A model generated the notes under the pieces. That model did no database searches, was not told where the DNA came from, and saw only the letters and a program-made list of their open reading frames with translations. 54,625 nucleotides of DNA, taken from assembly GCA_022822325.1 (NCBI GenBank), contig JAJEBW010000001.1, forward strand, positions 1 to 54,625, written 5' to 3'. Shown piece after piece: positions 1-7,618 of the stretch. The stretch is from Gemmatimonadota bacterium. Lineage in GTDB: Bacteria > Gemmatimonadota > Gemmatimonadetes > Longimicrobiales > Gaopeijiaceae. Numbering within the stretch: the first letter of the stretch is position 1; each line of letters begins with the position of its first letter. A program made the translations under genes and the position numbers.

Positions 1-96
1 TTCATCGAGCGTTACAACAACGGCTGGCTTCTGCAGCGGCACGGGTACATCACCCCGGCCCGTGCCCGCGAAAAGCTCAGCAGAAAGGCGGCCTGA
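1..96 (+). pseudogene. IS3-family transposase (OrfB/integrase) C-terminal end
   Basis: Frame 1 opens at the window edge and runs 31 codons to a TGA. It reads FIERYNNGWLLQRHGYITPA and onward, the typical C-terminal tail of IS3-family DDE integrases (the 'fieryN..W....GY.tP..aR' segment). Only the end is in the window, so the catalytic DDE core lies to the left and it is unknown whether the gene is intact. The family recognition is from memory of the conserved tail. The position, just inside a putative terminal inverted repeat, supports it. Confidence 0.8.
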
Positions 97-138
97 TGTT
101 TAGGCCGTCCACTTGTCCAGGAAACCGGAACCGGTACA
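1..138 (+). mobile_element. Right end of an IS3-family insertion sequence
   Basis: After the transposase stop, about 40 bases follow that end in ...ggtaca at 133-138. Read from the other side this begins TGTACCGGTTCCGG, with the TG...CA termini usual for IS3 elements. At this junction the NYN-domain coding sequence on the minus strand abruptly stops matching its family (after A-L-A-V-G), so base 138 is the most likely element boundary. The left end and any target duplication are outside the window. Confidence 0.55.
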
Positions 139-309
139 CCCTACCGCCAGCGCTTTCTCGACCGGACGACCGGCGCGGACAAGTTCAAGCAGATGGCGAA
201 AATGAATCCGGACCCGTGATCTTGCTCCCTCTCCTTCCCGCTGGACAGCGACCTCCTTGGCGCTCACGAAAATATTGGAGTTGTCCCAGTAAATAAATAC
301 GGTGTCCAT
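100..309 (-). pseudogene. NYN-domain (LabA/PIN-like) protein, truncated by the IS3 insertion
   Basis: Starting at the ATG at 309 the protein reads MDTVFIYWDNSNIF, the N-terminal strand of NYN/LabA (DUF88) domains with the first metal-binding Asp in D-N-S-N. It continues as a helix and ends ...VEKALAVG at about base 139. The next 12 residues are encoded inside the insertion sequence and bear no relation to the family. The NYN fold is a PIN-like RNase-type domain with several acidic residues spread over about 150 residues; only the first third remains, so it should be inactive. I chose 309 rather than an upstream in-frame start because the family begins just before the first strand. Confidence 0.7.
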
Positions 310-1160
310 TGTTCGAGGTTGCAGAATCGCCCAGATCAGCGCGAGGCACCTGTCGAAGGGTAAGAGCAGGGTGGATGCGGGGCCACCGCTACCAGATTCC
401 GAAGGCGCGTTTACCGGCGCTTCCGAACGGTCAGGGCAAGCGCTCGGGAGGTGACTTCCTTCACGGCTCAGGCCACGGGTACCATGCTCCTCTTCAACCC
501 TTATGTTGACGTCGTATACTGGGGGGGACCGTCCTCTCTCCTCCTCTTTGTCCAGGCCCCGGAGCGACCCCATCGAGCGCCCCTGGGGACTTTCCGTAGA
601 CGGGCGTGCTCATTACCCGTTGCCCCCTTGCCCATAGGTTCCGCATCCCAGTTCATCGACTCTGTGAGAAATGCGTGCTAACCGCTGGCTCCCGTCGCAA
701 TCCGCCATACCACCGAGCACCCAGCTATAACGACCCAACAGGAAATCGAAGGCGGGATTGGCAGTCAATACCCTCTCTAGCTGCGGTACCAGGGTGCCTG
801 CAACAAACGAGTTCGTCGGGCGAACGCTCGACCACTCGGTCAAACACTTTGCCGGAGCAACCCCATGTGAGGGGAAAGGACAGGAGGAGAAACCTACAGC
901 GGCGCAGCGCTCGGTCCTCTCGGCCACCGAATGCCCCCCCGAGCCGTGCCAATTCCCGTCGGTTTGGTAGGGGGACAGTTTTCTCGCTTCCAAGTAGGAG
1001 TTCCACGTCGATCAACACCACGTCATTCTAGCGCTGCACCCTCGGAAGCACCGCCCCGGAGGACATCTCGACGCCATTCACCATTCCCCCGTCCTCTACC
1101 TTGGCCCTTAGCGAAATCACTTGCGAGTACATTCCCCCTGCAACGATGCCGATTAGCGCA
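310..1160. other. Intergenic stretch, no recognisable intact gene
   Basis: The open frames here on both strands are short, Arg/Pro/Ser-rich and lack a convincing family signature. A minus-strand frame at about 613-993 contains 'ANPAFDFLL', which faintly resembles antitoxin-like proteins, but it breaks off after a few residues. Given the IS-disrupted gene on one side and the HsdR remnant on the other, this is best read as decayed sequence. Confidence 0.5.
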
Positions 1161-1161
1161 T

Positions 1162-1275
1162 CGCGAGCCAAGGCGAACTGACCGGCTGTCGGCGATCATC
1201 GCGCAGTTCAACGACCTGTTCAATCGGTGGCTGGGGGACACCGCGTTCCGGCTGGCCTGCGAAGCGACGCGCTGA
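1162..1275 (+). pseudogene. Remnant of type I restriction R subunit (HsdR) C-terminus
   Basis: A plus-strand frame ends with RLSAIIAQFNDLF followed directly by NRWLGDTAFRLACEATR and a stop. The first part resembles the helical C-terminal region of HsdR (typically 'LS.II..FND.FG'). The second resembles its last residues ('F.RWL.DTVF.L'). In intact HsdR proteins these are separated by several tens of residues, so there appears to be an internal deletion, and nothing of the helicase or nuclease domains is present upstream. This is recognition from short motifs only. HsdM and HsdS are not in the window. Confidence 0.4.
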
Positions 1276-1373
1276 GAGTGCGGGACGGCGTTGCCGAGAC
1301 GTTGCAGGACTCCATGTTCGCCTTCATGCCATGGAGACCGCGATAAGGCGGGTTGGAGGAGCACCCCCGCAAA

Positions 1374-2162
1374 TCACCGCCGCAGCGCCGGCGACCTTGC
1401 CCTCTCTCCCGCCACCGGCTTCAGCAACTCCAGCGGCACATAGTACTTGCGGTAGCGCTTGCCGTCGCTGTAGAGATCGCCGGCGGGGTCTTCCACCAGG
1501 ACCGTCGCGCGCTTCGTGATGCGGTTGACGCGCCCGGCGAGGCGCTGGCCGCGAAAGGGGAAGGTCACCGGCGTGCCCACGAAGATTCCCTGGCGCGCGG
1601 CGCGTTGTCGGCGGGTGATGAGTTCGTGGGTGTGGCTGCGGTGTCCGAAGACCGACTGGGCGAAGCGCTGAAAGGGGGCGGCGCGGCAGTTGGAGCCTCC
1701 CGTCCAGAGGAACTCGACGAGGTGCACGATCTCATGCTCCATGATCCGCTGCAGCGCCTCGAGGCGGTTGGCGCAGGGAAGGCCGGCGACCCTGACGTCG
1801 GGGTCGTCCTCGGCGAAGCCGTCGAAGAGGATGGTCGTTGAGACGGCGATCTCGTAATCGGTGCGGTTGCCGGGAAACTGCCGGCGGGTCGTCTTGCCGC
1901 CCGACCGGGTCATGCGCTTCGAGAGCCGGAAGCGGAGGGGAGTCGGGCCCAGAAGCTCGGCGATCGCGTTGTCGAGGAAGTGGCGGTCGCAGGCGCGGAC
2001 GAGGATCCCGAGATCGTCGGGGTGGATGGAGGTGAAGTCCGGGGTGCGAAGGTGTGGGGAACGGGTCAGCGCCTCGCGCCCGACGGCTGTGGCCAGCGCC
2101 TGGATCTCGGCGGCCTCGCGACGGGGGACGGGGAACTCGTCGAGGGTTGCGTGCGGAGTCAA
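1374..2162 (-). CDS. SprT-like zinc metalloprotease-fold protein
   Basis: The 262-residue protein has an HExxH-type zinc motif, EHEIVHLVEF, at about residues 140-150. It is preceded by a family-like N-terminal helical region and by 'RRQFPGNRTDYEIAVST', a beta segment as in SprT-like domains. A third ligand is probably the His in 'GHRSHTHE'. The C-terminal 70 residues form a basic module (VGTPVTFPFRGQ... KYYVPLELL), perhaps a small beta-barrel. SprT-like proteins are DNA-associated or uncharacterised peptidases; the substrate here cannot be told. The start is TTG with no clear ribosome-binding site, so the N-terminus is uncertain. The gene lies 6 bases downstream of the membrane-protein gene at 2654, probably in one transcript. 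Confidence 0.7.
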   Translation of the reverse strand: MTPHATLDEFPVPRREAAEIQALATAVGREALTRSPHLRTPDFTSIHPDDLGILVRACDRHFLDNAIAELLGPTPLRFRLSKRMTRSGGKTTRRQFPGNRTDYEIAVSTTILFDGFAEDDPDVRVAGLPCANRLEALQRIMEHEIVHLVEFLWTGGSNCRAAPFQRFAQSVFGHRSHTHELITRRQRAARQGIFVGTPVTFPFRGQRLAGRVNRITKRATVLVEDPAGDLYSDGKRYRKYYVPLELLKPVAGERARSPALRR

Positions 2163-2168
2163 CGACCG

Positions 2169-2654
2169 CTATGCGAAGGGGACGCCCACAACGCCCATCG
2201 CCCAGGCCAGAACTCCGATGGCCGTTCGCACGCCCGCCGCCAGCATGGGGAGCAGGAAGGACACGCCCACCGAGAGCGCCAGTCCGGCGCGGAGCAGATG
2301 TGGTCCGACGGCCGCCACGTCCCGGCCCGCGACCTTGTGCAGCGCCGATTCGGCGACCGGTCCCAGGGTGTAGCAGAGATTCGCGACGAGGAGCATCGGC
2401 AGGATGAAGATCAACTGCGGGCTGTCCGTCATGCCCTGCATCCAGTTGAGAATCCCGTGCGTCCCGAGCGAAACCGCCCCGCCCCCGCCGACGATCAGGT
2501 TGAAGGCGAGCCGCCGCTTCTCCCACCAGCGAAAGATCCCGCCCACCGAGCGCGGGGCCGGAGACGGATAGAGGAAACGGCCGATCTTCGCGCCCACCGA
2601 GAGAGAGTCGGCTTCGCCGGGGGACGAGTCGGTGTGCCGGACGGGAAGGGTCAC
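2169..2654 (-). CDS. Hypothetical integral membrane protein
   Basis: A 161-residue protein with about three hydrophobic segments: LNWMQ...LIFILPMLLVANLCY at about 75-95, LRAGLALSVGVSFLLPMLAAG around 125-145, and IGVLAWAMGVVGVPF at the C-terminus. A conserved-looking 'RWWEKRRLAFNLIVG' precedes the first segment. I do not recognise the family. The GTG start is well supported by AGGAG about five bases upstream on the minus strand. It is followed after 6 bases by the SprT-like gene, suggesting co-transcription. Confidence 0.6.
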   Translation of the reverse strand: MTLPVRHTDSSPGEADSLSVGAKIGRFLYPSPAPRSVGGIFRWWEKRRLAFNLIVGGGGAVSLGTHGILNWMQGMTDSPQLIFILPMLLVANLCYTLGPVAESALHKVAGRDVAAVGPHLLRAGLALSVGVSFLLPMLAAGVRTAIGVLAWAMGVVGVPFA

Positions 2655-2828
2655 GGGAACTCCTCGCTGTGGGGTCGGGAGTGGATGGAAAAGGCTGGCC
2701 GAAGAGGGAAAGGAAGCTGGTCAGGGGGACGGGTGGGCCGGTCCAGGGGGGAAGGCGAGCCCGGTCGGGGAAGAGAGGGAAGATACCCCATTTGTCACGG
2801 CGGTGGAGTGCAGAGTATAGGTTGCAGA

Positions 2829-3608
2829 ATGAACGAGACGCCGTTGCTTCCGACCGAACTCCTTGAAGAGATGACCTGGCCCGAGGTCGAGGCCCGGATC
2901 GCGGGGGGCTGGACCACGGTGGTCGTCGCGGCCGGGGCGATTGAACAGCACGGCCCGCACCTGCCCCTGCTCGTCGACGCCGCGCGGGGCGACCGGCTGG
3001 CGCTCGAGGTGGCGCGGCGGCTGGGAAAGGCCCTCGTCGCCCCCACCATCCGGGTCGGCTGCTCGGATCACCACCTCGACTTTCCCGGCACCCTTTCGCT
3101 CCGCCCGGACACCTTCCGCGCAGTGTGCATCGACTACGCCGCCTCCCTCGCCCGGCACGGTTTCCGCACCCTCTGCTTCGTTCCTTCGCACGGAGGCAAC
3201 TTCGCGCCGCTGGCCGGGATGCTGGACGCGCTGCGGGACGCCGCCGGACCCGGCTGCGAGGTGCGCGCCTACACCGATCTGCACGGCTTCGTCGCGCTCT
3301 GGGAGAAGGCCGTGCGGGAGACCGCGCCCGAGCTGGCCGAACGGGTGGGAGGCCACGCGGACATCGCCGAGAGCTCCGAGATGCTCTGCATCCGTCCCGA
3401 GCTGGTTCGGCGCGAGGACGCCGTGGCGGGATTCGTGGCCCCCTTCGACGATGCGGTGGCCGACCGCATCTTCCGGGACGGTTTCCGCGCCCTGACCCCG
3501 AATGGCGTGCTCGGCGACGCGCGCGGGATGAGCCGCTCGATCGGGGAACGGTGCATCGCGCGGGCGGCAGAGGGCGTTGCGGCGGCGCTCGTCGCACAAG
3601 GCTCGTGA
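2829..3608 (+). CDS. Creatininase-family amidohydrolase
   Basis: This 259-residue protein shows the creatininase signature. AIEQHGPHLPL (about 37-47) contributes metal-binding Glu/His. It also has SDHHLDFPGTLSL (about 80), 'SHGGN' (about 120) and GGHADIAESSEML (about 175), the last supplying His, Asp and Glu ligands of the binuclear metal site. Members hydrolyse cyclic amides or small amides (creatinine, formamidopyrimidine, peptide-like bonds), so the substrate cannot be assigned. The start is placed at the ATG beginning MNETPLLPTELLEEMTW because family members begin this way. Its TGA overlaps a possible GTG of the next gene, implying translational coupling with the PLP enzyme. Confidence 0.9.
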   Translation: MNETPLLPTELLEEMTWPEVEARIAGGWTTVVVAAGAIEQHGPHLPLLVDAARGDRLALEVARRLGKALVAPTIRVGCSDHHLDFPGTLSLRPDTFRAVCIDYAASLARHGFRTLCFVPSHGGNFAPLAGMLDALRDAAGPGCEVRAYTDLHGFVALWEKAVRETAPELAERVGGHADIAESSEMLCIRPELVRREDAVAGFVAPFDDAVADRIFRDGFRALTPNGVLGDARGMSRSIGERCIARAAEGVAAALVAQGS

Positions 3609-3652
3609 CCCCGGCCGAGCGATCGCCGACGGCCTCCGGACCGGCGCCCGCG

Positions 3653-4621
3653 ATGAACTCCGTTTCGCCCCTGGCCTCCCTTTCCTCCGGCGAGATCGAC
3701 GACGCCCGCGCCCGGATCGCCGATTCCGCGATTCGCTCGCCCCTGCTGCGCCTCGACGCGCCAGGCCTCCCCTTCGAGCTCTGGCTCAAGCTGGAGTGCC
3801 TGCAACCGATCGGCTCCTTCAAGATTCGGGGCGCTGCCAACGCGATGGCGCTGGCCGACCCGGCCGCCCTGGCGCGCGGCGTCTACACCGGAAGCGCGGG
3901 CAACATGGCCCAGGGAGTGGCCTTCGCGGCTCGGCGGCTCGGCGTGCCCTGCCGCGTGGTCATGCCCGATCGCGCTCCCCGGGCCAAGCTCGACGCCGTT
4001 CGCCGCATGGGCGCGACCGCGGTCCGGCTCCCCTTCGAGGAGTGGTGGGCGGTCCTGCGCGATCATGGTCACCCGGAGGAACGCGGCCACTTCATTCACC
4101 CGGTGAGCGACCGGGCGGTCATCGCGGGCAATGGCACCGTTGGCCTCGAAATCGCCGAGGAGCTTCCCGGTCTGCGCGCCGTGGTGGTGCCGTACGGGGG
4201 CGGTGGCCTGGCCTGCGGGATCGCATCCGCCCTGCGCGACGCCGCCCCGGATGCGCGCGTCTTCGCCGCCGAGGTGGAGACGGCCGCGCCCTTCGCCGCC
4301 TCGCTGCGCGCGGGCCGCCCCGTCGATGTGCGCCACCAGCCCAGCTTCGTGGACGGGATCGGAGCGGCGGGCGTTCTGCGCGAGATGTGGCCGCTGGCGC
4401 GGGGCCTGCTGGCCGGGTCGATCGTGGTGACGCTGCGCGAAGTGCGGGCGGCCGTGCGGGTTCTGGCGCGCCGGGCCCGGATCGTGGCCGAGGGCGCGGG
4501 AGCGGTTGCCGCGGCCGCCTCGCTGCGGGGGATGCGGGGGGTGGAGGGCGGGGCGGTGGTGGCGGTGGTGTCCGGCGGCAACATCGATGCGCATATCCTT
4601 CGCGCGATTCTCGAAAACTGA
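3653..4621 (+). CDS. Threonine/serine dehydratase (PLP-dependent, no ACT domain)
   Basis: A fold-type II PLP enzyme of 322 residues. The Schiff-base lysine is K57 in GSFKIRGA, the phosphate-binding glycine loop is YGGGGLACG (about 185), and VSGGNID near the C-terminus is the cofactor-ring segment. It lacks the C-terminal regulatory domain of biosynthetic IlvA, so it resembles catabolic threonine dehydratase, serine racemase or hydroxyaspartate dehydratase. These cannot be separated by eye. An in-frame GTG at 3605 overlaps the creatininase stop (GTGA) and would add 16 residues of low-complexity sequence. I prefer the ATG at 3653, which is close to the usual family start, but coupling from 3605 is possible. 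Confidence 0.88.
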   Translation: MNSVSPLASLSSGEIDDARARIADSAIRSPLLRLDAPGLPFELWLKLECLQPIGSFKIRGAANAMALADPAALARGVYTGSAGNMAQGVAFAARRLGVPCRVVMPDRAPRAKLDAVRRMGATAVRLPFEEWWAVLRDHGHPEERGHFIHPVSDRAVIAGNGTVGLEIAEELPGLRAVVVPYGGGGLACGIASALRDAAPDARVFAAEVETAAPFAASLRAGRPVDVRHQPSFVDGIGAAGVLREMWPLARGLLAGSIVVTLREVRAAVRVLARRARIVAEGAGAVAAAASLRGMRGVEGGAVVAVVSGGNIDAHILRAILEN

Positions 4622-4755
4622 TCGCACGGCCGACCCCGAAGGCCCGACACCTCTACGTCGAGCGCGACACCCCCTACATCGAGCGCACCAACGAAGTCCG
4701 CCGATTCCCCGTCGGACGCCCGTTCCGGCGCTTTCAGGCAGTCGCCCGCCCTGAT

Positions 4756-4785
4756 TTGTGCCGGCGCGGTGTTTGTCGGTAGAAT
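4756..4785 (+). promoter_or_regulatory. Probable sigma70-type promoter for the POT transporter
   Basis: A TTGTGC box (4756-4761) and a TAGAAT box (4780-4785) are separated by 18 bases, matching the -35/-10 pattern. Transcription would begin near 4792, leaving a leader of about 50 bases with GGAGA just before the ATG at 4845. Confidence 0.45.
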
Positions 4786-4844
4786 GGGCGGCGTCGCAAA
4801 TCCGATCCCGCCCTTCCCCGCCCGTCATCCCCACCGGAGACCCC

Positions 4845-6338
4845 ATGAGCAACGCAGCCCGTTCGCCCCTGATCCGCTTCCCCGGTCACCCCTCCGGGCT
4901 TCCCACCCTCTTCTTCACAGAGATGTGGGAGCGCTTCTCCTACTACGGGATGCGGGCGTTGCTCATCCTCTACCTGGCCGAGGCCACGACCTCCGCGAAC
5001 CCCGGCATGGGGCTGGCCGAGGCCCCGGCGGGTGCGATCTACGGTCTCTACACCGGGCTGGTGTACCTCCTCGGGCTTCCCGGCGGTTGGGTGGCCGACC
5101 AGCTCTGGGGCCAGCGCAAGGCCATCTGGGTGGGTGGCTGGTTCATCGCGGCGGGGCACTTCAGCATGGCGGTGCCCTCTCACTTCACCTTCTTCCTGGG
5201 GCTGATCCTGATCATCATCGGGACCGGTTTCCTCAAGCCCAACGTCAGCTCGATCGTGGCCGATCTCTACCCCGAAGGGGGCGCGCGCCGCGACGCCGGA
5301 TTCTCGATCTTCTACATGGGAATCAATGTCGGCGCCTTCGCCGGTCCCCTCCTCTGCGGCTGGTTGGCCGACAACTTCAACTGGCACTGGGGATTTTCGG
5401 CCGCCGGCGTCGGCATGGTCCTGGGGCTGATTCAGTTCCGCCTCGGCTACGGCCCGCTGGGCGACGCGGGGGCTTTGCGAACCGACCGCACCCCGGAACA
5501 GCTCCGGTCGCTCTCGCGCCGATTCTTCGGCGGAGTCGGTCTTTTGCTCGCGACGCTGACGGCCTTCGGCTTCCTCGTATCGAACGGCACCATTCCCCTC
5601 ACCATCGTCGATATCGCCGTGGGACTCGGGTGGCTCATCGGGATCGTGATCGTCGGCTACCTCCTCTACCTGATGATCTGGGGCGGCCACGACGGAAGCG
5701 AGAAAAAGCGCATACTCGTCATCTTCTGGTTCGCCCTCCTGGCCACAATCTTCTGGTCGGGCTTCGAACAGGCGGGCTCGTCGCTCAATCTCTTCGCCGA
5801 GAACTTCACGGACCACACGATCCTGGGGTGGGAGTACCCCGCCGCCTGGCTCCAGTCGGTGAATGCCCTCTTCATCGTGATCTTCGCGCCGATCTTCGGC
5901 TCGCTCTGGGTCTGGCTGGCCAATCGCAACGCGAATCCCTCCACGCCCGTCAAGTTCGCCCTGGGACTGATCCTCCTTGCCGCGGGCTTCTTCGTGATCG
6001 CCTGGGGCGCGGCCAACGCCACCGAAGCCTCCCCGGTCTCGGCCTCGTGGCTGGTCGTCATGTACTTCCTGCACACCGTCGGCGAACTGACGCTCTCGCC
6101 GGTGGGGCTCTCGGCGGTCACCAAGCTCGCTCCGGCGCGGCGCGTCAGCCAGATGATGGGACTCTGGTTCGTCGCCACCTCGCTGGGGAATGTCGTGGCC
6201 GGACTGGTCGCGGGACGGCTGGAGGGACAGGAGTCCTCGCCGCTCTTCTTTGCGGTCGCCACCTTCATCGGGATCGCCGGACTGGTGGCGCTGGTCTTCA
6301 GCCCCGTGGTGAAGCGCGGGATGGGCACGGTGAAGTAG
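4845..6338 (+). CDS. Proton-dependent oligopeptide transporter (POT/PTR family)
   Basis: The 497-residue membrane protein carries the POT signature EMWERFSYYG (about 24-33) in the first helix, where the ExxERF motif couples proton movement to peptide uptake. It has 12-14 hydrophobic segments, including the second signature region 'GGWVADQLWGQRKAI' and 'FYMGINVGAFAGPLL'. Length and layout fit bacterial Dtp-like di/tripeptide symporters. The start ATG follows GGAGA by about four bases. It stands alone, with its own probable promoter at 4756-4785. Confidence 0.93.
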   Translation: MSNAARSPLIRFPGHPSGLPTLFFTEMWERFSYYGMRALLILYLAEATTSANPGMGLAEAPAGAIYGLYTGLVYLLGLPGGWVADQLWGQRKAIWVGGWFIAAGHFSMAVPSHFTFFLGLILIIIGTGFLKPNVSSIVADLYPEGGARRDAGFSIFYMGINVGAFAGPLLCGWLADNFNWHWGFSAAGVGMVLGLIQFRLGYGPLGDAGALRTDRTPEQLRSLSRRFFGGVGLLLATLTAFGFLVSNGTIPLTIVDIAVGLGWLIGIVIVGYLLYLMIWGGHDGSEKKRILVIFWFALLATIFWSGFEQAGSSLNLFAENFTDHTILGWEYPAAWLQSVNALFIVIFAPIFGSLWVWLANRNANPSTPVKFALGLILLAAGFFVIAWGAANATEASPVSASWLVVMYFLHTVGELTLSPVGLSAVTKLAPARRVSQMMGLWFVATSLGNVVAGLVAGRLEGQESSPLFFAVATFIGIAGLVALVFSPVVKRGMGTVK

Positions 6339-6582
6339 TTCGCGGGAGTCGGAGCCCCCATTCCCCGCAGGCCGGTCAAGGCGTCCGCAGAGGCCGGGGA
6401 AAGCGTCCGCAACGCCCTCGCGGCCGGGTGGCGAAGCGCTGCGGGCCGGGGCCGGTCCTTACCTCCCCGGGGGGAATCCGATACCTTGGAATCCACTGCC
6501 CGACAGGTCGTTTGCCGGGCGGGTCATTGGCGCGGAGAACGCTTCGCGCACCTTGCCAACGCACCACAGACACGCATTCCCC

Positions 6583-7110
6583 ATGTCCATCTGGTCCAGA
6601 CTCTTCGGCGGATCCTCGGGTCGCGACGAGGTCGACTACTACGAGGAGGCGCTGGCGCTCGCCAGCGAGGGGAAGCTGCACGACGCCCTCACCTCGCTGC
6701 GCCTCGCCCTCAAGGAGGCTCCGGGCGACCGTACCGTCCTCCAGCAAATCGCGATCGTCTACACGCGAATCGGCATGGACAGGGAAGCGATCACGACCTA
6801 CCGGCATGTTCTCCAGCGGCACCCCGACGAACCCGGCGCGCACTACGGCCTGGCCTTTTTGTTGCGGCGCAAGGGGGATCCGGACAGCGCGGTCGAGCAC
6901 CTGGAGGCCTTTCTCGCAAACCCGCCGCCCGAGGACGAGGCAGCGGAGCATATCGCGTATGCGCGCAAGATCCTCCGCGAGCTGAGCCCGGAACCGGAAG
7001 AGGAAGAGGGGTTGTCGAACGGAGACGCCGTCAACGCCGCCAATGGGGAAGCGGACGAGAGCGCGGCGGCGGAGGCGCAGGAGGACAACCCGGAGACCAA
7101 TCCGGCATGA
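6583..7110 (+). CDS. TPR-repeat protein
   Basis: A 175-residue cytoplasmic protein. After a short N-terminus (MSIWSRLFGG) it has about three tetratricopeptide repeats between residues 15 and 130 (ALALASEGKLHDALTSLRLA; VYTRIGMDREAITTYRHVL; LLRRKGDPDSAVEHLEAFL). It ends in an acidic, Glu/Ala-rich disordered tail. TPRs mediate protein contacts; the partner is unknown. The start at 6583 was chosen over an in-frame ATG 30 bases upstream because MSIWSRLFGG is the usual type of N-terminus for such small TPR proteins. The OsmC gene follows after 30 bases. Confidence 0.75.
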   Translation: MSIWSRLFGGSSGRDEVDYYEEALALASEGKLHDALTSLRLALKEAPGDRTVLQQIAIVYTRIGMDREAITTYRHVLQRHPDEPGAHYGLAFLLRRKGDPDSAVEHLEAFLANPPPEDEAAEHIAYARKILRELSPEPEEEEGLSNGDAVNAANGEADESAAAEAQEDNPETNPA

Positions 7111-7140
7111 AGACCGAACCGGCAAGAGAACCGAGCCGAC

Positions 7141-7554
7141 ATGAAAACAGATAAAACGATTCAACTGGGGTGGACGGGGTCCGGACTCGTCTTCGACGGC
7201 GGTCCGGTGGATGGCCCCCAGATCATGGTCGATGGCGACTCCGCGACCGGACCGTCCCCGATGGACCTTGTGCTGATGGGGGTGGCGGGATGCATGGCGA
7301 TCGATCTGCGGGTGATCCTGGAAAAGGGCCGCATCTCCTTCGACGATCTTCAGGTGGTCGCCGAGGGTGAACGACGCCCCGGTCCGCCTCGTCATTTCAG
7401 CGCGCTGCGCCTCGTCTTCCGCATCGTCGGTGCCCCGCCCTCCGCCCGGCCCCGCATCGAGCGCGCCATCGAGCTCTCGCGCGAAAAGTACTGCTCCGTT
7501 CTCTTCTCCCTGAGACGGGATATCCCGCTGGAGGTGGTCCTCGAAGGGGTGTAG
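7141..7554 (+). CDS. OsmC-family peroxiredoxin-like protein
   Basis: The 137-residue protein matches the OsmC/Ohr/YhfA-like family in length and pattern. A beta-rich N-terminus leads to GPSPMDLVLMGVAGCMAIDL with the first redox Cys (about 58). The second Cys is in REKYCSVLFSL (about 120). Such proteins reduce organic hydroperoxides using a Cys pair. Glu/Arg residues for catalysis are not clearly placed by eye, and this sequence is closer to the YhfA-like subgroup than to Ohr. A start-like stretch (ATGAAGACCGAACCGG) occurs about 35 bases before the true ATGAAAAC start. Confidence 0.88.
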   Translation: MKTDKTIQLGWTGSGLVFDGGPVDGPQIMVDGDSATGPSPMDLVLMGVAGCMAIDLRVILEKGRISFDDLQVVAEGERRPGPPRHFSALRLVFRIVGAPPSARPRIERAIELSREKYCSVLFSLRRDIPLEVVLEGV

Positions 7555-7614
7555 GGAGCCGTCCCCAAAGGGATCCGCCCCAATACAAGGAGCCGCCCCC
7601 CACAAGGAGACCAC
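7553..7614 (+). repeat. Reiterated Shine-Dalgarno-like 16-mers before the acyl-CoA ligase start
   Basis: Four imperfect direct copies lie head to tail at 7553, 7568, 7587 and 7604: agggagccgtcccca, aagggatccgcccca, aaggagccgcccccca and a shortened aaggagaccac. Each copy offers a purine-rich AAGGAG-type ribosome-binding sequence; only the last is correctly placed for the ATG at 7619. Confidence 0.5.
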
Positions 7615-7618
7615 TCTC

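Noticed and set aside
613..993. Antitoxin-like minus-strand frame containing ANPAFDFLL
   Set aside because: The resemblance covers about nine residues only, with no toxin partner and no continued similarity.
1732..3840. Long minus-strand frame (about 700 codons) spanning the SprT-like, membrane-protein and creatininase genes
   Set aside because: Low-complexity Arg/Pro/Ser sequence in the wrong frame; the three real genes explain the coding potential.
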